Source: Posidonia oceanica | Taxonomy: Eukaryota > Streptophyta > Magnoliopsida > Alismatales > Posidoniaceae | Direction: 5' to 3' | DNA length: 64,000 nt | NCBI GenBank assembly: GCA_037176725.1 | Contig: JAZBRS010000049.1 | Span: 37,130,001-37,194,000 of the forward strand | Shown here: piece by piece, positions 20,528 to 29,864 of the stretch | How positions within the stretch are numbered: position 1 is the first letter of the stretch | Layout of the letters: the number at the start of each line of letters is the position of its first letter | The notes under the pieces: generated by a model | What the model was told of the DNA's origin: nothing | Databases searched by the model: none | Seen by the model: only the letters and a program-made list of their open reading frames with translations | Translations under genes and position numbers: made by a program

Positions 20528-22573
20528 CTAGGCGGGCTCGTCAAAATTGACATTCCCGTCATCTTCGAGAAGCTCATAGTTGGCCCCTGCATCGGGGTCA
20601 ACTTCAGGTCTCTGAGGTTGCAGCCCTTCAGAGAGATCAGCCGTGATGCGGCGAACCTTGGCTACGAGTCGTTGTGACTTTTGTAGAACTTGTCCCGGCC
20701 TTTGCTCCAAGGAAGAAGAGATATCCGGAGCTGGAGGAGGCGGAGGCTTGGAAGCGGTAGTGCCGGAAGAAGAGGGAGAAGCAGAAAGAGGCGGCCAATC
20801 CGGAGGTTCGAGGACCACGGCGCCAGAAGAAGAGGGCAAAGAAGAAAGAAGTGGCCGATCCGGAGGTTCGGGGCCCGGTGCACCTAACAGCGGTGGCGAT
20901 GATGTTGCAGTCTGACCTTCGTGAGGTTTTGCTGGCAACTCTTTTGCAGTCTGACCCTCGTGGGGTTTTGCTGCGACAGTCTGGCCTTCATGTGGCTTTG
21001 CTATCAACTCTCTTGCAGTTTGACCTTCGTGAGGTTTTGCTGGCAATTCAAGTGTTTGGAATAAGCTGGAAATGTTTACGTCGGCTGTGTCCTCTTCACT
21101 TTGGAGAGTATGTTTGGTTGATTGCGCCAAAATAATATTTGCTAGGGGGGATGAATTCGGATCGAATATCCCTACGTTGGTAAAATGTCCTTGTAGATTC
21201 CACTGTAACGGTCGTCCGTCGGGGAATTGGTCGAAACCAGGTCCTCCCCTTCCTTCTCTGTCACAAGCCTTCACTGGCTCCTTCATTCCCTTCCCTTCTG
21301 GGCCTAAGCCCTGGCCCTTCTTGTAGCCAATTCTTCTCATGATTTCCCACCCTACATTCATGGATGGTCCTTTGTTTTTGGAGGGTTCCTTCTTCTTGTG
21401 GAATAGCCTAGGCCTAGCCCACTTGTCCCTTAGCTCGACCATAGATACTATATTCTTGCCTTTTTCAGCTCGGATCAGCTTTTCTCGCACACTGAACTGG
21501 TGCGGCAGGTATATCACATTTGCCTCTGCTTCTTGGCCTAGTATGTCTCCTGCTATCTTGATGATTTTCCCATTGTGTGGGAATTTCAGACATTGGTGCC
21601 GAGGAGATGATACTCCTTTTAGACTGTCCAGCCATTGTCTCCCCAAGATGATCTGATATGGAACATTAACGTCTATGACGATTAATTGGGTTAGAACCTG
21701 AGCTGGTCCTATCCCTATCTTTGTGGTCCACTTGCCGTGCACTTTTCTTTTGCTGTCATCATACCCGGCAATCATCATGTCAATGGGGGTTAAGGAGGCC
21801 TCATTCACGCCCAAGGCTCGTATTGTATTCAACGAGCATATGTTCATTGATGCACCAATATCTATGAGCACTTCAGAAATTAAGTGATTGTTTATAGAAT
21901 TGGTTACATTCAATGGAGCTTTTCTCCTCTCTATTGGTGCCAACTCGCTATCAACAAAAGTAGTGATTGGTTCTACAAAGGCTGCTGTAGCTATGATGTG
22001 GAGTTCCTCCGCTGGCATGTCCGGGGCAACTTGGGCCTTCTCTAGCACTTCTAGCAGAGCTTTCTGGTGTTCATTGGAGCTGTTTATGAGGTCGTAGATC
22101 GAGATCTTGGCCTGCGTCTTCTTTAATTGCTCTAGGATGTCATATTCCGCCGACCCGGGTCCTTCTTCAGGTCTAACCGGCTCTACTTGTTCTACTGGTG
22201 GCATGATTCGATTTGACAGCCTCCCTCCTCTGGTGATGAGCACAGCAGCCTCATTCTCTTTAGATGCTCCCTTCTTGAGTGGCCAAGCGAAGATGGACTC
22301 CTTCCGTATGGATCCGCCAAACTCTAATGGCTTTGTAGTCCTAGCTCGCTGTTCTGTTGGCACTCGGAAGATTGGGGAGGATGGAGTAGTAGTGCTCCGG
22401 AGTATTGAGGTGCTGAGGGCCGGCAATTGGCTTGATGGTGGCCTTGCAGCTCTGAAGATTGGGGAGACTGCTGGCGATAGCAACTTGGGTTCCCATAGTG
22501 GTGATTTTCGCCATGGCAGACGTTGTGACTCCTCCTCCTCCTCCTGAAGGGTTGCGATTTGTGGCTCTGGCAT
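20528..22573 (-). pseudogene. E1 second retropepsin domain plus G-patch
   Basis: 681 residues. A retropepsin-like domain has the active-site triad as D-I-G (238-240, in LIDIGAS) and the later IILGRQWL (308-315). A G-patch follows at about 407-435 (GWEIMRRIGYKKGQGLG). Next come four copies of the peptide AKPHEGQT (21045-20915) and two proline-rich copies of EPPDRPLLSSLPSSSGA/EPPDWPPLSASPSSSGT. G-patch after protease is known in several retroelements and may bind RNA. The D-T-G threonine is replaced by isoleucine, so activity is doubtful. It joins in frame to the first protease domain through a TGA at 22598. Confidence 0.75.
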
Positions 22574-22597
22574 CTTGAATGTGCATAGAATCCCTGG

Positions 22598-23281
22598 TCA
22601 GTTGGCTGGAATACTGACAACCGCTCCTTCGTATTTAAATTTTAGCAATTGGTGAGCTGAAGATGCCATAGCCCCGACCTCTGCTAGCCAAGACCTTCCT
22701 AGGATGAGTGGCTCCAGGACTTCCGCTTTCATGATGATCACCGAAGTGATACTGGTCAAAGGACCAACTGTAATTTCCATGGGGATTGTCCCTAGTGCCA
22801 GTTTTTCTTTCTGATCAAACCCCATGCACATAAAGGGTGTTCTATCCAGCTCGCCCTCATTTAACCCCAAGCCCCGAAGTGTGGAGAGAGAACTGAGGCT
22901 TCGGCTTGCTCCAGTGTCAACCAGTACTCCTTGCAGCACGTTATCATTAATTCCCACTGTGATGACCAGTGGCAGCTCCTGCTTGTGCGGGGGTGGAAGC
23001 TCTGAATCCTTGAAGACTATGTTTTCTCGTTCAAATTGCTGATTGGCTTTTTGAACCTGGCTTTCTTCCTCTGTGTCTTCTTGTAGTTCCTCCACTACTG
23101 CTGTGAGGTTGAACTGGCTAAGGAGCTCCTTTACTGTTAATCCTTCATCCGCCTCACTGTCCCAGTCATCATCTGAGATTGTCTCCCATTGTTCGGCTTG
23201 ATTATCCCAGTCTTCTTTTAATTCAACATGGCTGTCCCAGTCCTCTGATGGATTAGGGAGCTGTTCGTCCTGGAATGCCAT
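22598..23281 (-). pseudogene. E1 first retropepsin domain
   Basis: 227 residues. An acidic start (SEDWDSHVELKEDWDNQAEQ) precedes an aspartic protease domain with a canonical triad D-T-G at 122-124 (LVDTGAS) and LILGRSWL near 192. It lies just after the gag zinc knuckle, the expected place for protease. A second retropepsin domain follows in the same frame, which is unusual. It is separated from gag by TAG 23315 and from the next part by TGA 22598. Confidence 0.75.
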
Positions 23282-23314
23282 AACTTGATGCTTAGGGAGA
23301 GGGTTGCTGTAGAC

Positions 23315-23608
23315 CTACTGGGGCGTCCCTGCCTGCTTTCTTTGTTTGGCTCTTTTGACTAGGACATCCCATTCAAGCACATCTGCCTCCACCATGTCAT
23401 AGACTACGTCCTGGAAAGTCCAGCAGTCATTAATGTTGTGACCATGCATTCTATGGAACGGGCAGTATTTGTTCCGGTCACAATTTGACAATTCAGGCCT
23501 GACTGGCGGGAATTCGAGCGCTTTTGCTTCCTCCAGTTCTATGAACATGTCGGCCAGTGTGACCGGTAGAGGAGGGTAATGGTCTCTTTTCCCCTTTCTG
23601 CGTGGCAA
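23315..23608 (-). pseudogene. E1 gag zinc-knuckle segment
   Basis: Contains CPFHRMHGHNINDC, a C-x2-H-x4-H-x4-C finger typical of Tat/Ogre gag, where the knuckle is not the usual CCHC. It is in frame with the gag core upstream through the TGA at 23663. It would bind RNA in the nucleocapsid. Confidence 0.8.
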
Positions 23609-23662
23609 TGGAGGGGGAACATTATGATAACCGCTCCCATTCCCAATGTTGTTGGGGGGATT

Positions 23663-24740
23663 TCAGTTGTTGGCTTGGCTGTTTTGATTGCCCCTGGTCC
23701 ATTGCGGCCGGGGAGTGTTCCACATTGGGCGGATCTGTTGCTGAGGAGGAGGATTATTCCATGCTGGCTGCTGCTGAGGAGGGCGGCTCCATGTTTGCTG
23801 TTGCTGAGCAGGAGGGTGGCTCCATGTTGGCTGCTGAGGAGGAGGGTGGCTCCACACTTGCTGCTGAGGGTGGCTCCACGCTTGCTGCTGAGGAGGAGGG
23901 TGGTTCCATGTCGGTTGCTGTGAAGCCAATATAGCCCTTTGATCGAATGGCCTGGGGGCAGGGCTCATCTTGTTGACGACCCCGATCACTCCCTCTATTA
24001 CTTGTGCTTTCCGGCTTTTCTTTGGCTCCTCCATGAATTCATGCAAGTTTTCTTTAACGAAGGCTACCACTTCATATAAAGCCGTAACATTGGGGCAATA
24101 AGCATTCACTAGCCCCTTCTTCATTGGTTCAGTTGTGTTTGCAATGAGGGTTTGAACCACTTGTCTCTCTGGAATGGTCAGTCCTGATCTGGCTGCCATT
24201 TCCCACCATCTGTTGGCGAATGTAACCCAGCTTTCGCCTTGCTTCATGACCTCCTTGCTTAGGTCGTGGAAGGTTGGCTTTGGATCTATCTTGTGCTGGT
24301 ACTTTGTAAGGAAGCTCTTTCTGATCTTATCAAAGCTGCTGAGGTCTTCCTTGGAGAAAGTGAGAAACCAATCCATTGGCTCTCCTTCGAGTGAATAGAA
24401 GAACAGGTGTACCACGAGCCCCAAATCAAGGAAATAGGGGGCCGACTCCATTTGGAACCGCACCAAGTGACTGAGTGGGTTGGTGGTTCCATTGAACTTG
24501 GGAGTCTTAGGGTACTTGAAACCTGGAGGTAATCTAAATGGGGGGAACCGGCTCATGTCAAAGTTTACCAGAGCCTGGGTATGCACCCCTAATGCACTAA
24601 GCATTTTCCTCATCTCATCCACATTTGTTATCCCGGCTGATGGGGTCGGGACATGTGAATTGAAGGACGGATGGTTCTGCTGCTGATGGAGGTAGCTGTT
24701 GCAGAAATGATGAGGCGCGACTTGCTCGTATCGCGGGGGG
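23663..24740 (-). pseudogene. gag: E1 gag core (Retrotrans_gag) with W/Q/P repeats
   Basis: Capsid-like segment: FKYPKTPKFNGTTNPLSHLV, then LEGEPMDWFLTF, then FLTKYQHKIDP and KQGESWVTFANRWWEMA, the standard Retrotrans_gag pattern. The C-terminal third is built of about eight short repeats with the pattern Q2-4-x-(T/A/V)-W-(S/N)-x-P-P, for example QQPTWSHPPAQQQQTW. The start of this frame near 24740 follows a run of eight C where a frameshift joins it to the N-terminal segment. A TGA ends the segment at 23663. Confidence 0.85.
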
Positions 24741-25219
24741 GGATGCCTGGTGATAATGATGATCCGGTCGAGGCTGATTGTCTGCCGGGGGTGGTCGGGG
24801 ATGTCTCAGATAGACTCCTTCCTTGTACTCGCCATGTGGCATGTAATTATGTTCCTGAATCAAGGGGTTGGCCCTTGAGTTATATGCTCCGTTGAGCGCT
24901 GTGCCCTGTACTGAGTGGTTTGTGTCTGGCGGTGGGTTGCCATCTAGTCCCTGGTATAGATCTTCAAGGGGATGGTCCGCAACTGGCCTTCGTTGTCCTT
25001 CACCAAGGTGGGTGGCTGCTGGAGATTGTTTAGACATGGCCTCGTTTGGGCAGATGTCTCTTCGTTTAAGAACTGGTACATGACTCTGTACTGAATTGAA
25101 TCCAGGTCTAAAACTTCTCCGGTGATTGGATGATAGATTGTAGGCTCCTCTCCCATGGTACTTGCAGAGTCTGACCTCTCTCTTTCTAGCTGATCAGCTT
25201 CGTGTATTTGGTTCATCAT
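24741..25219 (-). pseudogene. E1 gag N-terminal segment, frameshifted
   Basis: The likely start MMNQIHEADQLERERSDSAS at 25219 is open to a TAG at 24944. The sequence then continues in another frame (NPPPDTNHSVQGT, then YMPHGEYKEGVYLRHPRPPP) and returns to the gag-core frame at a poly-C run near 24735. At least two indels and one stop are needed to explain it. The domain is not recognised; it is rich in proline and charged residues. Confidence 0.55.
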
Positions 25220-25258
25220 CGCTGCAGCTTTTGATATTGAGATGGAATTGGCTTCAGG

Positions 25259-25319
25259 GCGTAATACGCCACAGTATAAGGCGTATAACGTTAGACGCAC
25301 TAAATCAAGCGTTCAACGT
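25259..25319. promoter_or_regulatory. AACGTT motif cluster at the start of E1 gag
   Basis: GCGTATAACGTTAGACGC (18-bp near-palindrome) at 25281-25298, GCGTTCAACGT at 25309-25319 and GGCGTAATACGCC at 25259. It lies 40-100 bp upstream of the probable gag start. Confidence 0.55.
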
Positions 25320-25339
25320 CCCCGGTTATGTTCCTCCAA

Positions 25340-25530
25340 CACTTCCTGTCTTCTTTTCTTTCTTTTCAGCTTTTCACTCTCTCTCTTTTTTTTTATTTTT
25401 GCTTTTCTTTTTTTCTTTTTTTGTTCTTTTTTTTTTTGATGATTTTTCTTTTTTTTTTTGTTCTTTTTCTGCTTTTTCTCTTTTTGCTTTTCTTCTTTTC
25501 CTTTTTTTTTGTTTTTTTTTGAAGGATTAC
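25340..25530. repeat. CT-rich low-complexity tract in the E1 leader
   Basis: Nearly pure C/T on the plus strand (purine-rich on the coding strand) for about 190 bp. Open frames here are phenylalanine-rich artefacts. Confidence 0.7.
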
Positions 25531-25698
25531 AAGTGTGAGGAAAGGGAAATTACAAGAATTTTAATACAGGTTCCTAAAAAAAGAGTAAAAATAAATAGAG
25601 TTTCCCCTAACTGATACTGTTACTATTTGGGTTTTTCAAAGTTTTCCCTGCCAAACAAATCACACCAAGGATCTAGAATATAATAGCCACACGAAGAA

Positions 25699-25738
25699 TA
25701 CGTTAGACGCTTAATCTTCTGCGTACAACGTTATACGC
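25699..25738. promoter_or_regulatory. AACGTT palindromic motifs in the E1 leader
   Basis: TACGTTAGACGC at 25699-25710 and GCGTACAACGTTATACGC at 25721-25738, a full dyad with one mismatched pair. Confidence 0.5.
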
Positions 25739-26470
25739 AAGGATGTGAGCGGCCAATGCCCTGTTTCAGAGAACTACACAGAAACACTTTCAAACAGCGA
25801 TTTAAGATTTTAATTTTGGTTTTTGCTTTGAGATTAGTGTTTTAAACCTGCTGTAGCTCTCTGGGTTTCTTAAGGCTTAGGTATGGCTTTTTTTTTAGAT
25901 TTTCTAAGGCTCCTCACAGGATAGGTGAATATGATTGGTACTACCCCCTACCTCAACTCCTAAGGATGCTAGGGGAAGCCTGAATACACTTAGGTCCCTA
26001 CCCCGTAGAGGTAGAGCCCAGCGTACTAGGGATTGATCGGATCACTCACGTATGTATTCACAGAAGAAATAAATAAACCACCGAAAGGGGGAGGGAGGAA
26101 TACAAGTCAAGGCTTGAGGTTCTAATTATCTTTCACTAAAAGGCCAAGGAAGAGGGAGGGCCCCTAGCAAAAGACAATGACAATACAAGTACCTTTTCTA
26201 AGCCCCTTGCAACAGAGGTGCTTGGGACCTAGATGGTTACTTATATAACCCAAGAAATGACACAAGTAATTTAGTTCGCAATGAGGGCCAGGCAAGTCAT
26301 AAAAAGAAAGATGTGATTTTTTTTTTATATTTTTTTTTGCAAAGCACCCACAGAAACTGAAGTTCCGGATCTTACAGCAGAGCCGATCACCTCACACCTC
26401 AGTTCTTTGGGCCAGTTATAATAGGGAAAACTAAAAGAAGTTTGAAAACAGAAGGGTTCCTGTTCAGTAA

Positions 26471-26530
26471 TCGTTGGATGCGGATATTGCAGCGTCCAAC
26501 GTTAGACGCTCCAGGTCACGCGTATAATGT
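26471..26530. promoter_or_regulatory. AACGTT palindromic motifs in the E1 leader, LTR-proximal
   Basis: GCGTCCAACGTTAGACGC at 26492-26509, flanked by TCGTTGGATGCG at 26471 and GCGTATAATGT at 26520. Confidence 0.5.
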
Positions 26531-26803
26531 ACTGACAGTATTTTTCAGAAAAAAATAGTTATTTTTTTACAGATCACCCCCACGCCCGAGAATCCAGAGA
26601 GAAGGGGGAGGTGATTTCAGTTAATGACACGAAGAAAACAAACAAAAAGAGAATCACGACGCCTCAAAACACTACGAGGAATTTCGTCGCTTTTCTAAAT
26701 TATACGAGAAAATAAGAAACTAAAATTAAACTAAGAATGTTTGTTAGTGAAGGAGGAAAAAGAAAGAAAGGATTACAAACCTTGCACGGGGGCACTTTTA
26801 GCC

Positions 26804-26821
26804 GTCCCACCATGATCGCCA
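26804..26821 (-). promoter_or_regulatory. E1 primer-binding site
   Basis: On the minus strand TGGCGATCATGGTGGGAC lies three bases after the LTR end CATATCCACA. The TGG start, matching a tRNA CCA end, and the position identify it as PBS. I could not assign the primer tRNA; it is not the tRNA-Arg site of E3 and E5. Confidence 0.6.
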
Positions 26822-26824
26822 GAC

Positions 26825-28238
26825 TGTGGATATGGGGTTTTTGGTGAGGGAGGAGAAGATGGTGATGAAAGTGATGGCGAGATGGATGGTTCCTGGGGAC
26901 GAAGAATGCCTCTTTTGGCTCCCTCTTTCGCTCGCCCTATCTTCTCTTCCTCGAGGTTCCCCTTCTTTGTATCCGACTCCGTCGCTCCACGTGTGATGGA
27001 ATCGGTGTGATCGCCACTCTCGGTTCGCTTTCGCCGGCCCTCGAGACGCCTTTAGGGAGATGTAATGTGGTTGCGGGTTCAGCTACCTTGGGACAACGCC
27101 AGCATTGCCCAAGGGTGCCCGTACTTGGTAAGTTCTTTCTTCCTTCTTCCTCCTTGTATGACAAACGTTAGCAAAGCAAAAAAAAGACAATACAGGAGTG
27201 GATTAATATGTGTAGCAATCTATCCAGAATTAGTAAAAAAAGAAAGTAAAGGAAACATGGTGAAATACGTACCTGAGGGGTTTGATCCCCCCGATTGCAA
27301 ATGAAAGAGATGTATGCCTAGTTAACAGTACATGATCTTGGAATTAAAAAAAAATGCTTGACTATGCTATGGAATTAAACAAAATAATGACAGAAATAAA
27401 GAAAGAAATGTATGAAACAGAGTTCCCTTTGTCTATGCACAAGGTGCAAACCATGTCAGCATGAAGCCAACAACGACAAAAGGATCCTCTAGCTAGCTCT
27501 CAGACTCTTTTCTTTCAAAAAACTTCTCTTTTCGCTCTAAGTTCTTGAGGAACTCACTTCTCTAAGATTTTTAATCTTAAGAGTATGTGAATTCCAAAAG
27601 CTTCTTAGCTCTTTTCCTCTCTCCAAAATCCGGTCCTGAACACTGTGGGGGTACCCATGCTTTTATAGAAGCAAGGGAGGAACAAAAAAGGACACGAATG
27701 CCAAGTCAGCAGAGTTTCCTGTTTCAGATGTGTTATACGCTGGAAAACCAGCATATAACGTTATAAGCAAGAGAACTCGCGTATAACGACCTCCGAGGCA
27801 TAACTGCCAGGATCAGAGAAGATTCTCCAATTAAGGAGTCCGTAAGTGCGATTAAACTCGACTTTGATGGCTTTGACCGGTCAACAGGTTCTAAAGATGG
27901 CAAAAACACAATTTTTGGATTAGGCCAAATATGGAAAGCTTTGGCTGACTGGGTTGCCACGTTGGACGCTGCAAAGCCAGCGGCCAACGTTAGCCGCTGG
28001 TTTTTGTACACAGACAATTCAGCAGACAACACCCTTAATCAGTTTGCCTTTCAAATTTGGTCAAGACGTGAAGAACACTCAGGTTGCCAACATTTGGAGC
28101 TTAAAAGGTATAGCATTTTGAACTTGAGAGGGACAGTTAGCTCAAACGAGATTCAGAAATGGATGGAGGGCCTCTAAGAGCGATCTAATGCAAGGGACTA
28201 TCCTAACATGAAGGGAGTGCCAAAATGGGGTATCTACA
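26825..28238 (-). repeat. E1 5' LTR (1414 bp)
   Basis: On the minus strand it starts TGTAGATACCCCATTTTGGC at 28238 and ends CCCATATCCACA at 26825. It abuts a PBS on one side and the interrupted gag of E3 on the other. A TATA box and AACGTT motifs lie inside. It is much shorter than, and not visibly related to, the LTRs of E2, E3 and E5. The target duplication on this side should be GGTGT (28239-28243); the partner is outside the window. Confidence 0.8.
27661..27997 (-). promoter_or_regulatory. E1 LTR promoter: TATA box with upstream AACGTT motifs
   Basis: On the minus strand TATAAAA lies at 27667-27661, about 570 bp into the LTR. Upstream of it are GCGTATAACG (27779-27788), GCATATAACGTTATAAGC (27751-27768), CACGTTGGACGC (27958-27969) and GCGGCCAACGTTAGCCGC (27980-27997). 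The same arrangement stands before P1, P2 and P3 on the other strand. Confidence 0.65.
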
Positions 28239-28491
28239 GGTGTCAAAAGTGACATTACCCTGGAAGGAGGAGTCAGGAGCACCCCAAGAGAACAAACAAC
28301 AGATGCCAAGAGGGACTCAGCAATCGGGTCCGGCGGAGCCTACCAGTGCCCCCACAAAATAGAGGGGAGACAACTGTACCAGAGAAGGAGACGCTGGCAC
28401 AGAGGGGGTCAATACGGGAGCCGGAGGGACCGAAACGGGAACCACCTCCAGGGCAACAGGGACCTAGGAATCACCAACAAACTGGGCCATC
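28239..28491 (-). pseudogene. gag: E3 gag N-terminal fragment
   Basis: Starts MAQFVGDS at 28491, matching MAQYVSES of the E5 gag, with the upstream context RSPVITRSRSA also shared. It runs for about 84 codons to FQGNVTFDT, where E5 has SQGYVAFDI, and is then cut by E1. TAG at 28465 and a later TGA break the frame. Confidence 0.75.
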
Positions 28492-29845
28492 GCTGACCGA
28501 GAACGGGTGATCACAGGGCTACGACAGGGGGCAAGAGGACGAATCCTAGGAGGAGCTATTATCGCAAAGGCGAAGTAGCTCAGAAGAGGATGGACGAAAG
28601 CAAGTGTCGCGACAGGGGCGTCAGTAAGAGAAAGAACTCGAGCTCCGGCTAAGGAACTCGCTCACTGACCTCTACGCGAAAGGCAAGCAAAAACAAGGGT
28701 TAGAACCCGAAAGTAAAATGCAAATGCTTTGATGTATGTTTTGAATGCGAATGTATGCTTTCTAGCATGCTCTCTCTCACCAATCTAGGGTGTCCTAGTA
28801 GGTAGTCTACTTCGGACGCTCATGGGTGTACGGGTCGCCGACTCAAGCTAGAAAAAGTAGGTCCCACGTCTCTAGCCTAGCCAGAGCTCAAGAATAACGT
28901 GGTGGTGCTTTGGGAGCCTCAACCCTGCCAAAAGCATGGGTGGTACCCTCTACTAACACCAACGTGACCCCCTGACAAGGGGGGACAGACCGATCTACTC
29001 ACACCACACCAAAGCGTTGGGGGCAAGAGACCAGGACTATCCTTCTCAGACTGTAGGAGGACTCAGATGAGAAGAATGCATGCCCTATATGATACTTTAT
29101 GCAAATGCTTCGCGTTTTATCTTGTGCATTTTATTAACTCAAAGAGGGGGTGCAGGTGTGTTGCAGTCTCTAGTTGCTCCTAGAGATTCTTTTTACTTGC
29201 CGTTTTTAATTAGCCGTGGGGGAGCAATCAGTCTCTAATTGTCCTTAGGCTAAGTACAAAAAAGGGGAAGAAAATCACCCAAACATGACAAGCAAGCAGC
29301 ACAAATCATTGCAAAAGGCATGCGCATGGTATGTGCTAGTGCTGTGAGCATGATAGTGAAGGAAAAACACTTATCATAGCAAAAGGCAAGTATGCATAGT
29401 ATGTGCAGGTGCAGTGGCATTGCATTGGTGTAAAAGAAAGCATTCATCATTCAAAAGGCATGCATGGTGTGCCAAGCAAATATTTAGACATGCATAATGC
29501 TGGAAATAAAGCAAGGAAAAAAAGCAGGTAAATAAAGCGAGTAAATGCAGGTAAGCATGTAATAAAGCATGTAAAGGAGCAAAGCAGGTAATAAAGCATG
29601 TAAACAAGTAAAGCAAGCAAACAGACATGCAAGCAAAGGCAAAAGGCAGGCAAAGGAGCAAAATGCAAGTGGCGAGAAAGCCAAGCGAAAGCCAGAGTAC
29701 AAGCCGACACAGGCAAGCCGGCACACAGACAAGGTAAGCAGGGGCACGAGGCAAGCAAGGGAATGCAGAATGCAAGCGGCAAGAGAGCCAAAGCGAAAGC
29801 CGGAGTCTGGAATCTTCAGCGGAATATCCGCTAGTGATTCCCATC
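28492..29845 (-). other. E3 untranslated leader
   Basis: No ORF is supported. It is similar to the E5 leader (59359-60671), for example at GAAAAAGTAGGTCCC and GGGTGGTACCCTCTACTAAC. Near the PBS it is rich in AAGCA words. Confidence 0.7.
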
Positions 29846-29863
29846 TCCCCAGCGGAGTCGCCA
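29846..29863 (-). promoter_or_regulatory. E3 primer-binding site, tRNA-Arg
   Basis: On the minus strand TGGCGACTCCGCTGGGGA follows the LTR after one base. Its complement, TCCCCAGCGGAGTCG plus CCA, is the 3' end of plant tRNA-Arg as I know it, and tRNA-Arg is the known primer of Ogre elements. Confidence 0.85.
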
Positions 29864-29864
29864 C

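Larger units (their letters stand above)
25531..26803 (-). other. E1 untranslated leader
   Basis: Between PBS and gag. No ORF is supported. It contains two motif clusters (25699-25738 and 26471-26530) and otherwise nothing I recognise. Confidence 0.6.
1..28238 (-). mobile_element. E1: Tat-type Ty3/gypsy element with antisense PMD genes (left end outside window)
   Basis: On the minus strand the order is 5' LTR (26825-28238), primer-binding site, leader, gag, two protease domains, G-patch, RT, two RNase H domains and integrase (ending at 16781). Three plant-mobile-domain genes in the opposite direction follow (8100-15170), and then tandem arrays (1-1890). An antisense ORF downstream of integrase and a repeat-rich 3' region are known traits of Tat elements. 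Without the nested solo LTR E2 the visible element exceeds 22 kb. Its right end interrupts the gag of E3, so it inserted after E3. The left LTR must lie before base 1. All coding parts carry stop codons, so this copy is not autonomous. Confidence 0.85.

Noticed and set aside
29846..29863. tRNA-Arg-like sequence as a tRNA gene
   Set aside because: Only the last 15 bases plus CCA match; it abuts the LTR and is the primer-binding site.
8056..29864. E2 as the left LTR and 29865-35152 as the right LTR of one element
   Set aside because: The two LTRs differ from their first 20 bases on, and E2 has its own perfect CCTTC duplication, so it is a solo LTR.
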